Of a DNA stretch of 64,000 nt, positions 1 to 6,038 are shown piece after piece. The notes under the pieces were generated by a model. The model was given only the letters and a program-made list of their open reading frames with translations, had not been told where the DNA came from and ran no database searches. The number at the start of each line of letters is the position of its first letter. Positions within the stretch are counted from its first letter, which is position 1. A program made the translations under genes and the position numbers. This DNA is from JANQNX01 sp965601665 (lineage in GTDB: Bacteria > Pseudomonadota > Gammaproteobacteria > Eutrophobiales > Eutrophobiaceae), in NCBI GenBank assembly GCA_965601665.1, contig OZ271833.1:558001-622000 (forward strand). The letters are read 5' to 3'.

Positions 1-667
1 CGTACCAATCGCCCAGCACGATGCGTTTACCCATGCCACTAGTCAGTGCTACGTCATGCATGGCCTGTCTGTGCGTATGCCCGTGAATCAGGGTATGCAC
101 ATCGAAATGCTGCATTGCCTGTATCACAGTCGCTTCGTTGACATCGGTGATGTCGGCAGGTTTTTGTACCGTCGCTTCTACCGTATAGGCGCGAACACCG
201 GTAGCGATATGTTGTCTCAGTGCCATCGGCAAATGCAGGTTGAGCCAACGAACCAAAGGGTGGGTGATAAAGCGGCGCCACTTCTGGTAATCCACATCGT
301 CGGTGCAGAGTGTGTCACCATGCATGAGCAAGACCCGTTCACCACCCGGTTCGATAACGTGCGGGTCGTCTACCAATTCACAACCGGTAGCATCGGCAAA
401 CCGTTGATCGATATGAAAATCCCGGTTGCCCCGCATCAGTACGAGGCGCGTGCCCGGCCTGACCGTATAGTCCTGCAACAAATTCAGCACCTGTTTGTTA
501 GGTGGCCTCAGGTCATTCACACCAATCCAGAAACTCTCAAACAGATCGCCCAGTATGTATAACGCGTCGGCTTTCCGTGCCGGGCCTTGTAGCAGCTGTT
601 GAAACAGTTCGATCTTTTCCGGTCGTGCCTGGGACAGGTGGAGATCGGAAATAAAAAGCGTCGCCAT
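1..667 (-). CDS. lpxH: UDP-2,3-diacylglucosamine diphosphatase LpxH (3' end outside window)
   Basis: Cleaves the pyrophosphate of UDP-2,3-diacylglucosamine to give lipid X in lipid A synthesis, at the cytoplasmic face of the inner membrane. The reverse-strand reading starts at ATG 667 and stays open to base 1, about 222 codons, so only the last few residues are missing. The calcineurin-like metallophosphoesterase ligands are all visible: SDLHLS (Asp8, His10), GDLFE (Asp41), GNRDF (Asn81), HGD (His116) and a late GHTHR pair. This spacing matches LpxH closely. It lies 11 bp downstream of ppiB on the same strand, an arrangement seen in many gammaproteobacteria. Function is secure from the family motifs. 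Confidence 0.95.
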   Translation of the reverse strand, partial: MATLFISDLHLSQARPEKIELFQQLLQGPARKADALYILGDLFESFWIGVNDLRPPNKQVLNLLQDYTVRPGTRLVLMRGNRDFHIDQRFADATGCELVDDPHVIEPGGERVLLMHGDTLCTDDVDYQKWRRFITHPLVRWLNLHLPMALRQHIATGVRAYTVEATVQKPADITDVNEATVIQAMQHFDVHTLIHGHTHRQAMHDVALTSGMGKRIVLGDWY

Positions 668-678
668 ACGGTTAGTTG

Positions 679-1191
679 TCAGCCTTCCTCTTCGTCTGGC
701 AACAGTTCGGCTTTTTCTATCTCGATGGTTTCTTCGGGGACATCCTGGTGCCCATTTCGCGTGGTGGTGGTTTTTTCCTCGATGGCGTTCACGACTTCAA
801 TACCGGCGACGACTTCGCCAAAGACGCAATAGCCCCAACCGTCATCGGTTTCAGACTGGAAGTCCAGGAACGGGTTGTCGTTGGTGTTAATGAAAAACTG
901 CGCCGAGGCCGAGTGCGGGGCCGCTGTCCTCGCCATGGCGATAGTGCCATACGCATTTTTCAATCCGTTGTTGGCCTCGTTCTTCACCGTAGAATGGGTT
1001 GGCTTGGTGTTCATGTCCTTATCCAGACCGCCGCCCTGGATCATGAAGTCTTCGATGACGCGATGAAAAATAGTGCCCTCATAGAAGCCGCTTTCGACGT
1101 AGCTGATAAAATTCCTGACGGTTTCAGGGGCCTTTTCCGGGTTCAGTTTCAACGTGATTGGCCCCAGCGTTGTCGTCATTTGCACCTTCAT
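679..1191 (-). CDS. ppiB: Peptidyl-prolyl cis-trans isomerase B (cyclophilin)
   Basis: Cytoplasmic cyclophilin that isomerises prolyl peptide bonds; 170 residues, the usual PpiB length, with no signal peptide. Visible cyclophilin signatures are APETVRNF near the N-terminus, FHRVI.DFMIQGG around residues 43–54, the KNEANNGLKN segment, MARTAAPHSASAQFFIN around residues 86–102, and the WGYCVFGEVV motif. The start at 1191 is supported by a GGAG seven bases upstream; the Met four codons later is a weaker alternative. It is transcribed towards lpxH with 11 bp between them, so the two are probably one unit. cysS lies divergently on the other side. Confidence 0.95.
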   Translation of the reverse strand: MKVQMTTTLGPITLKLNPEKAPETVRNFISYVESGFYEGTIFHRVIEDFMIQGGGLDKDMNTKPTHSTVKNEANNGLKNAYGTIAMARTAAPHSASAQFFINTNDNPFLDFQSETDDGWGYCVFGEVVAGIEVVNAIEEKTTTTRNGHQDVPEETIEIEKAELLPDEEEG

Positions 1192-1297
1192 TGCTTTCTC
1201 CGCATATATTATTGATTTATATCGATTATGCCTGCTTGCATGATAATCACAAATTCCTTTTGTCGCGGGCCTGCCTTTCCGCTAAGATGCGCGGCCA

Positions 1298-2722
1298 TTG
1301 AATAACCAGAACCAATCCGACCAGAAGTCATCGTTCCCCGTGTTAAAAATCTACAATAGCCTTACCCGTCAAAAGGAAACATTTACCCCGATCGAAGCCA
1401 ACAAGGTGCGCATGTATGTCTGCGGTATGACGGTCTATGACCTGTGCCACGTTGGCCATGCCAGGGTCATGGTGGTGTTTGACATGATCGCGCGCCATTT
1501 GCGCAGCATTGGTTATGACGTGCACTACGTCCGCAACATCACCGATATCGATGACAAGATCATCAACCGCGCCAAAGAGAATGGTGAAACCATCACCGCG
1601 TTGACCGACCGCTACATAGAGGCCATGAACGAGGATTCGGCAGCGCTGGGAGTGATTCCGCCGGACGAGGAGCCGCGTGCCACGACCACCATGCAAGCGA
1701 TTATCGACATGATTGCAAAGCTGATCGAAAACGGCCACGCCTATGTAGGGAAAAATAATGACGTGTACTTCGAGGTGAAATCGTTTGCCAGCTACGGTGC
1801 GCTCTCGGGTAAACAACTGGATGAACTGCGCGCCGGCGAAAGGGTAGAGGTGCAGGATGAAAAGCAGGATCCGCTGGACTTCGTCTTATGGAAAGCGGCC
1901 AAACCCGGTGAACCCAGTTGGCCTTCACCGTGGGGCGATGGTCGCCCCGGCTGGCATATTGAATGCTCCGCCATGTCGACCCAGTGTCTGGGCAATCACT
2001 TTGATATTCACGGTGGGGGCCAGGACCTGCAATTCCCGCATCATGAAAACGAGATTGCACAGTCGGAATGTGCGACCGGCGAGAAATTTGTGAATACCTG
2101 GATCCATAATGGCTTCGTGCGCGTCGACGAAGAAAAAATGTCAAAATCACTGGGCAATTTCTTCACCGTGCGTGAGGTATTAAAAGTATATGCGCCGGAA
2201 GTCGTGCGCTTTTTTATCTTGTCCAGCCATTATCGCAGCCCGTTAAACTACTCGCAGGAAAACCTGGGCGAAGCCAGGTCAGCGTTGACGCGGTTGTATA
2301 CAGCACTGCGTGATGTTACCGGATATGACGATGTCGATATCGACCACAGCAGGCTGGAGACATTTAACAAGTACATGAATGACGACTTTAATACGCCAAG
2401 GTCAATCGCGTTGTTGCACGAACTGGCCCGCGAACTGAACAAGGTGGAAGACAAGGCGTCCAACGAGGCGAAGTCGTTGGCCAGGACACTGAAGTCGCTC
2501 GGCGCCGTGCTTGGATTACTTCAGGATGAGCCAGACAATTTCTTGCAAACCGGTTCTGCAAACGATACCGATGCCGAGGAAATAGAAAAACTGATCCAGG
2601 CTCGCGCCGATGCCAAGGCCGCAAAAGACTACGCCGCCGCGGATCAAATTCGTGACCAGCTTAGCGCAATGAATATCAGCCTGGAGGATACGCCAAAGGG
2701 TACGATCTGGAAGCGTAACTAG
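1298..2722 (+). CDS. cysS: Cysteinyl-tRNA synthetase
   Basis: Class I aminoacyl-tRNA synthetase that charges tRNA-Cys. The reading carries the HIGH-type motif HVGH at about residue 51, the zinc-ligand cysteine in YVCGMTVYD (Cys42), the WHIECSAM segment with a further zinc cysteine, HGGGQDL.FPHHENE, and the KMSKS loop (KMSKSLGNFF) near residue 284. The end LEDTPKGTIWKR is typical. The start is uncertain. The longest reading uses TTG at 1298 without a clear ribosome site. The GTG at 1340 gives V/M-LKIYNSLTRQ, which lines up with the N-terminus of E. coli CysS, so 1340 may be the true start. It is followed by a tRNA cluster. Confidence 0.96.
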   Translation: MNNQNQSDQKSSFPVLKIYNSLTRQKETFTPIEANKVRMYVCGMTVYDLCHVGHARVMVVFDMIARHLRSIGYDVHYVRNITDIDDKIINRAKENGETITALTDRYIEAMNEDSAALGVIPPDEEPRATTTMQAIIDMIAKLIENGHAYVGKNNDVYFEVKSFASYGALSGKQLDELRAGERVEVQDEKQDPLDFVLWKAAKPGEPSWPSPWGDGRPGWHIECSAMSTQCLGNHFDIHGGGQDLQFPHHENEIAQSECATGEKFVNTWIHNGFVRVDEEKMSKSLGNFFTVREVLKVYAPEVVRFFILSSHYRSPLNYSQENLGEARSALTRLYTALRDVTGYDDVDIDHSRLETFNKYMNDDFNTPRSIALLHELARELNKVEDKASNEAKSLARTLKSLGAVLGLLQDEPDNFLQTGSANDTDAEEIEKLIQARADAKAAKDYAAADQIRDQLSAMNISLEDTPKGTIWKRN

Positions 2723-2853
2723 TTGATTTTAAGCGCTAATAAATGCGCGATTAAAATTGACCTGATTCAAGAGGGCGCGTATTATCCGACGTCCTGTTAG
2801 AGGCTGGAGATACAGGCTGCATGGACTCATGAAGAGTCCTGGCAGTGACAACT

Positions 2854-2930
2854 CGGGGAATAGCGCAGTCTGGTAGCGCATCTGCTTTGGGAGCAGAGGG
2901 TCGGGGGTTCGAATCCCTCTTCCCCGACCA
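2854..2930 (+). tRNA. tRNA-Pro (anticodon UGG)
   Basis: A 77-nt cloverleaf with encoded CCA. The anticodon arm is TCTGC/TTTGGGA/GCAGA, with TGG at positions 34–36. The T-loop is GGTTCGAATCC and the acceptor pairs CGGGGAA with the TTCCCCG tail. It is the first of four tandem tRNA genes after cysS. Its last 19 nt are repeated at 3081–3099 with one mismatch. Confidence 0.97.
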
Positions 2931-3099
2931 CTTCAAATATCCATGGGGTAATCACTCCATGGATATTTGAAGTATGTCTGAGTGGTTCGAAACAACGAAG
3001 GGGGTTCACAAATTCGTCGGGAACGAATTTGAACAGCCGCAGGCTGGCCCGAAGGGCGGAGTGCATGGATGCACGGAGTAAATCTCTCTTCCCCGACCA
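2931..3099 (+). repeat. Structured tRNA-associated element A (copies tRNA-Pro 3' end)
   Basis: Immediately after the tRNA-Pro CCA there is a perfect 16-bp inverted repeat (2931–2946 with 2957–2972, 10-nt loop). After a spacer come four more hairpins. They are GTTC…GAAC enclosing a 9-bp stem with loop CGGGA (3004–3034), AGCC-gca-GGCT (3035–3045), GCCC-gaa-GGGC (3047–3057) and GTGCA-tgga-TGCAC (3061–3074). Then follow GGAGTA and a copy of the last 19 nt of tRNA-Pro (3081–3099, one mismatch), so the tRNA tail recurs with a 169-bp period. No protein-coding capacity is evident. The layout resembles the rtT repeats of the E. coli tyrT operon, which also carry the last 19 bp of their tRNA. That likeness is in architecture only. 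Confidence 0.8.
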
Positions 3100-3119
3100 C
3101 TTTATATAGAGGCCCGAAT

Positions 3120-3196
3120 GCGCCTGTAGCTCAACCGGATAGAGCACCGGCCTTCTAAGCCGGGGGTTAGAGGTTCGAGTCCTCTCAGGCGCGCCA
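3120..3196 (+). tRNA. tRNA-Arg (anticodon UCU)
   Basis: A 77-nt cloverleaf with encoded CCA. The acceptor pairs GCGCCTG with CAGGCGC, discriminator G. The anticodon arm is CCGGC/CTTCTAA/GCCGG with TCT at positions 34–36, and the T-loop is GGTTCGAGTCC. Its last 19 nt (3178–3196) recur exactly at 3341–3359. Confidence 0.97.
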
Positions 3197-3359
3197 ATTT
3201 TCAAAAGGTTATTCCTGAACCGGTTTGAAAATTGCCCTGAATTGAACGAGAACCGTTAACAGGTTCGACAACTTTGCCGGGAGCAAAAGTTGAACGGCCG
3301 TCAGGCCGGCCCGAAGGGCGAGGTACAGGACGTACCGAGTAGTCCTCTCAGGCGCGCCA
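3197..3359 (+). repeat. Structured tRNA-associated element B (copies tRNA-Arg 3' end)
   Basis: This is the second member of the element family seen after tRNA-Pro. It opens with a long imperfect hairpin (about 3195–3232; AATTTTCAAA pairs with TTTGAAAATT). The core follows: GTTC…GAAC around CAACTTTGC/GCAAaAGTTG with the same CGGGA loop (3263–3295), GGCC-gtca-GGCC (3296–3307), GCCC-gaa-GGGC and GGTAC-aggac-GTACC (3322–3336). Then come CGAGT and an exact 19-nt copy of the tRNA-Arg 3' end at 3341–3359, a 163-bp period. Compared with element A, loops and linkers are conserved while stem bases change on both sides, which points to a conserved RNA or DNA fold. No open reading frame of note. Confidence 0.8.
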
Positions 3360-3390
3360 GTTATGTCATAATAACTGCGAATAAAACTAT

Positions 3391-3467
3391 GGTGACTGTA
3401 GCTCAGCTGGTAGAGCCCCGGATTGTGATTCCGGTCGTCGTGGGTTCGAGTCCCATCAGTCACCCCA
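3391..3467 (+). tRNA. tRNA-His (anticodon GUG)
   Basis: Cloverleaf with encoded CCA. The acceptor pairs GTGACTG with CAGTCAC, and the extra G(-1) at 3391 faces C73, as expected for tRNA-His. The anticodon arm is CCGGA/TTGTGAT/TCCGG with GTG. Unlike the other three tRNAs here, it has no copy of its 3' end downstream. Confidence 0.97.
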
Positions 3468-3484
3468 TTCTTCCCAATTTCGAT

Positions 3485-3560
3485 GGGCCGTTAGCTCAGC
3501 TGGTAGAGCAGGGGACTCTTAATCCCAAGGTCATAGGTTCGATCCCTATACGGCCCACCA
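3485..3560 (+). tRNA. tRNA-Lys (anticodon CUU)
   Basis: A 76-nt cloverleaf with encoded CCA. The acceptor pairs GGGCCGT with ACGGCCC. The anticodon loop is CTCTTAA with CTT at positions 34–36, and the T-arm is TAGGTTCGATCCCTA. The 3' part from 3520 onward is duplicated at 5564–5604, marking it as the integration target of the downstream mini-island. Confidence 0.96.
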
Positions 3561-3564
3561 TTTA
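3520..3564 (+). repeat. Putative attachment repeat, proximal copy (in tRNA-Lys)
   Basis: The 3' part of tRNA-Lys plus four following bases (TTTA) forms a 45-bp direct repeat with 5564–5608. There is one mismatch: G at 3553 against A at 5597. This copy keeps the tRNA intact, with matched acceptor pairing, as expected for an element that reconstitutes its target tRNA. Confidence 0.85.
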
Positions 3565-3704
3565 AATCAATCACTTACCATAACAATCATCTCCAAATAG
3601 TTTGTCGTGCAGTAAAAATGGTGTAATCACCTTATTTCTTATGATTAATTGACCAGGGTGTTGTAAGGTGTAAATTCTTAAGATTTATCAGCTACTTAAA
3701 GTGC

Positions 3705-3733
3705 TTGACATATTAGCTTGCAAAGGAACTAAT
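3705..3733 (+). promoter_or_regulatory. Probable promoter of the mini-island operon
   Basis: A perfect TTGACA (3705–3710) is separated by 17 bases from ACTAAT (3728–3733). A start point about seven bases further on would fall within a few bases of the ATG at 3745. That ATG has no ribosome-binding sequence, so the first message may be leaderless or nearly so. Confidence 0.55.
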
Positions 3734-3744
3734 AATTGACTTAA

Positions 3745-4254
3745 ATGTCAATTAAACAGCAAATATCAAATTTAATTGCAAGTGGCGACCTGGTTCTGGT
3801 TCAGCCATATGTTGCTGGCGATCCATGTATAAGAAAACTGTACGTAGAACGTGATTTATATATCCAGATCTACAGAAACAGGCTCGGTCACCCAGATGAA
3901 GAAATGTACGCAAATTTAATGGCAGACTTAGATGTCTATGTTACTAGCACAACACTAGACCAGAATTATTTTAAATGTTTAACGCCAAAGACTGATGGTA
4001 TTTGGGAAATAAGAAGTAAACGACCTTACCCGCAGATACGTGTGTTTGGAATGTTTGCAGATAAAGATGAATTTGTTGCTACCAATTTAAAAACTAGAGA
4101 TGAGCTTGGACCTAAAACATCGCCAGAGTGGAAAATTTCTATAAGGACTGCAAAGGCGATTTGGAGAAGATTGTTCCTCGGAGCTTATACAAATAAAAAG
4201 ACGCAGGACATTCATGCATTGGTAACAGGAGTGCTCAATTATGACGGATACTAA
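3745..4254 (+). CDS. Mini-island protein 1: unrecognised, weakly HigB/RelE-like
   Basis: 169 residues, soluble, with no signal peptide or membrane segment. I do not recognise it with certainty. Residues 86–112 (IWEIRS, then an IRVFGMFADKDEF stretch) resemble the core strand pattern of the RelE/HigB/Gp49 toxin superfamily, where a W-E-[LI]-R motif is followed by an R-V-F-Y-F strand. The protein is longer than the usual ~100–120 residues of that group, with an N-terminal extension and a basic C-terminal tail. The likeness is by eye only. The next gene overlaps it by 14 bp and encodes a helix-turn-helix protein, the toxin-then-antitoxin order typical of higBA. No ribosome site precedes ATG 3745. 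Confidence 0.6.
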   Translation: MSIKQQISNLIASGDLVLVQPYVAGDPCIRKLYVERDLYIQIYRNRLGHPDEEMYANLMADLDVYVTSTTLDQNYFKCLTPKTDGIWEIRSKRPYPQIRVFGMFADKDEFVATNLKTRDELGPKTSPEWKISIRTAKAIWRRLFLGAYTNKKTQDIHALVTGVLNYDGY

Positions 4255-4819
4255 TAAAGTAGAAGTTTCAAAAAGAGATTTATATTTTTTTAGGCAAAGG
4301 CTTAAAAATAAAATATTTCAATCTGTTGTTGCATATTTTGCGAAGGAAGCTAAAGCAAAAAAAATCACTAAAAAAGATTTGGCTATTGCTCTTGGTAAAG
4401 ACCCGGCTCAAATCACTAGATGGCTATCTGGTCCAAATAATTGGACTTTAGATACCATTAGTGATCTTTTGTTAGCTTTAAATGCAGAGCTTCATCACGA
4501 AGTTGTTTCTTTACACGAACAAAAAAATGTTAAGGAAGAAAACGTAGCAAAGATAGAACCAGTAATTCGAACTGCCGTATGCGATGCAGGGTTATCTGGT
4601 AGTCCCTATTTGATATACCATCAGATGCTCTGGGGAAGTAGACCAACGGAACTGAGTAGTGATGAAACAGTAGTGATGCATGGAGTAAAAAAAGGAAAAG
4701 ATTCAGCTAGGGCGGCAATCGCTCAACATCCAACCTTTGCTTTTCCAGCCTCTAACCAAAAAACTCCATCACTTGATGATTTCAAACATAGAACAAAACC
4801 AAATGTAGGCGTGTCATGA
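4241..4819 (+). CDS. Mini-island protein 2: XRE-type helix-turn-helix protein with long C-terminal tail
   Basis: 192 residues. Residues about 43–83 form a lambda-repressor/XRE-type helix-turn-helix: TKKDLAIALGK, then QITRWLSG and TLDTISDLLLALN. The order matches antitoxins such as HigA and phage repressors. The C-terminal hundred residues are unlike a simple XRE antitoxin: largely polar, with an AFPASNQKT segment near the end, and unassigned. The start is supported by AGGAG nine bases before ATG 4241, inside the end of the preceding gene. Its end overlaps the next gene as ATGA, so translation is coupled. It probably represses the operon, and possibly neutralises protein 1; both roles are inference. 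Confidence 0.75.
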   Translation: MTDTNKVEVSKRDLYFFRQRLKNKIFQSVVAYFAKEAKAKKITKKDLAIALGKDPAQITRWLSGPNNWTLDTISDLLLALNAELHHEVVSLHEQKNVKEENVAKIEPVIRTAVCDAGLSGSPYLIYHQMLWGSRPTELSSDETVVMHGVKKGKDSARAAIAQHPTFAFPASNQKTPSLDDFKHRTKPNVGVS

Positions 4820-5478
4820 ATATATTGAATGTAAATTTAGCTAGATCCGTTTGGTTAGTTCGAACGTCTTTTTTAAATCCAGATGGAAGATCTGTTGTTC
4901 CTTTATTAGGTGCAATTATGGATAGATATTCTTTTGTAAACGCCACGCCTTTTGACCAAGTGCTAAAAAAGAATAGCGGTGAAAGTCTCAAATACGAATA
5001 TGGGACCTTTATTAATAGTCAACAAATACCATTAGAAATATCTTTGACGATCCATAATGATGGTTTAGTTGTAGATACTACGTCTTCTACTGAAAATGCT
5101 GACATGTTCTTGGAGGATATTTTAACCTGGCTGCATGAAGAGCATGGTTTAGTTCACCCCGACGAATTGCCTTTTAAAAAACTTCATATTAGTGAAGTTT
5201 ATTTCCATTTAAATAAGCCAACTACTTTTCTGGATGAGAAATTAAATGAATTTATAAAAAAAGCGTCTAATTCAATTAAGAATGAGAAACTTGGGAAATT
5301 TGAATTCACTGGTTTTGCTATAAGCACTGATCCAGACAATTCGCAGAATGTATTGTCAGTACGGGTTGAAAGAGAAGTTAATACTAGTTTTGCAGAAAAT
5401 AGATTCTTTTCTTCTGCTCAACTGACAAGTAAGCAACACCTAGCTTTACTTGAGCTACTCGAAGAAGGGAATAATTAG
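4816..5478 (+). CDS. Mini-island protein 3: unrecognised
   Basis: 220 residues, predicted soluble, with no signal peptide, membrane segment or nucleotide-binding motif that I can see. Visible features are an N-terminal strand-rich part (SVWLVRTSFLNPDGRS), a central LTIHNDGLVVDTTSSTENAD region around residues 76–95, and a following FLEDILTWLHEEHGL helix. I cannot assign a family. Its ATG overlaps the stop of protein 2 by four bases, so it is part of the same translational unit. That makes the module three-component rather than a plain toxin–antitoxin pair. The stop lies about 85 bp before the distal tRNA-Lys copy. Confidence 0.7.
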   Translation: MNILNVNLARSVWLVRTSFLNPDGRSVVPLLGAIMDRYSFVNATPFDQVLKKNSGESLKYEYGTFINSQQIPLEISLTIHNDGLVVDTTSSTENADMFLEDILTWLHEEHGLVHPDELPFKKLHISEVYFHLNKPTTFLDEKLNEFIKKASNSIKNEKLGKFEFTGFAISTDPDNSQNVLSVRVEREVNTSFAENRFFSSAQLTSKQHLALLELLEEGNN

Positions 5479-5563
5479 TTGCACATTAATTACACCATTC
5501 TCGCAATTTAATTAAAAGAAATGCATATAAACAATAGTTTAAATAATTAATTATAGGGATTTA

Positions 5564-5608
5564 TAATCCCAAGGTCATAGGTTCGATCCCTATACGACCC
5601 ACCATTTA
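5564..5608 (+). repeat. Putative attachment repeat, distal copy (tRNA-Lys 3' end remnant)
   Basis: This copy matches 3520–3564 over 45 bp with one change (A at 5597). It lacks the 5' half of a tRNA, so it is not a functional tRNA gene. The changed base would mispair with the present tRNA-Lys acceptor (GGGCCGT). It therefore reflects drift after integration or the sequence of a different donor. Confidence 0.85.
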
Positions 5609-5612
5609 TTCA

Positions 5613-6005
5613 CTATGGCGTCCAAATAAACTCGACACGAATACCACTTGGTTCAAAGACCATGAAATGCTTTGCGGGCCCATCCCCTAAACTCACAGGT
5701 GCAAAGTAGATGTTAACGCCCGCAAATGTACTTGTTTTTTTGAATAACGGTTCCAGGTCGGATTCGTTCGTTACCCTTATCGCCACATGATGAAGTCCAA
5801 CGTTTGCTTTTCTATCAAATGGTATGGCATCAGCATCGGTTTGCCATAGTGTAAGAAACGCATTTCCATTAGTGACAAACTTTGCCGGGTATTCCGGTAC
5901 TTCCCTGGCCAGGTTCCACCCTAAACAATCGATAAAGAAGGCAGCGGTCTCGTCAAGTTTGGCTACGGCTAAACCTAAATGGGCAATACCCGTTGTTTCC
6001 ATCAT
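5613..6005 (-). CDS. VOC superfamily protein (glyoxalase/bleomycin-resistance/dioxygenase fold)
   Basis: 130 residues of the vicinal-oxygen-chelate fold, two βαβββ modules. The first begins GIAHLGLAVAKLDETAAFF and the second GLHHVAIRV. The likely metal ligands are the His in IAHLG, the His in GLHHVAI and the Glu in RVEFIW near the C-terminus. Length and motifs fit small glyoxalase I-like or methylmalonyl-CoA epimerase-like proteins; substrate cannot be told. It is the third and last gene of a reverse-strand group with the oxidoreductase (33 bp upstream) and the AhpD-like protein, which suggests detoxification of a reactive organic compound. Its stop lies only 8 bp from the distal tRNA-Lys copy. 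Confidence 0.88.
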   Translation of the reverse strand: MMETTGIAHLGLAVAKLDETAAFFIDCLGWNLAREVPEYPAKFVTNGNAFLTLWQTDADAIPFDRKANVGLHHVAIRVTNESDLEPLFKKTSTFAGVNIYFAPVSLGDGPAKHFMVFEPSGIRVEFIWTP

Positions 6006-6038
6006 AGTTCTCCTGTTAAGTCTAAATAAATACGATTG

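Larger units (their letters stand above)
3561..5604 (+). mobile_element. tRNA-Lys-borne mini-island without integrase
   Basis: A 2,044-bp segment bounded by the tRNA-Lys 3' end and a second copy of that end. It carries three same-strand, overlapping genes (3745–4254, 4241–4819, 4816–5478). It is visibly richer in A+T than its neighbours: bases 4261–4320 contain only 12 G or C. No integrase, transposase or replication gene is present, so it must have been placed by a recombinase supplied elsewhere, or be the remnant of a larger integrative element. The cargo looks like a toxin–antitoxin-type or defence-type module, but its function is not established. Confidence 0.8.

Noticed and set aside
2725..2754. 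Terminator after cysS
   Set aside because: TTTTAAgCGC…GCGcgaTTAAAA can fold imperfectly but no T-tract follows, so it was not listed as a terminator.
2751..3565. Several open frames of 60–125 codons across the tRNA-Pro/Arg/His/Lys region on both strands
   Set aside because: They run through tRNA genes and the hairpin elements, have tRNA-derived amino-acid runs, and lack ribosome sites; they are by-products of tRNA sequence.
5564..5604. A second tRNA-Lys gene
   Set aside because: Only the 3' half of the tRNA is present, with no 5' acceptor or D-arm; it is a repeat boundary, not a gene.
3561..5604. A complete integrative element or prophage
   Set aside because: No integrase, excisionase, replication or phage structural gene is seen; only the att-like repeat and three cargo genes.
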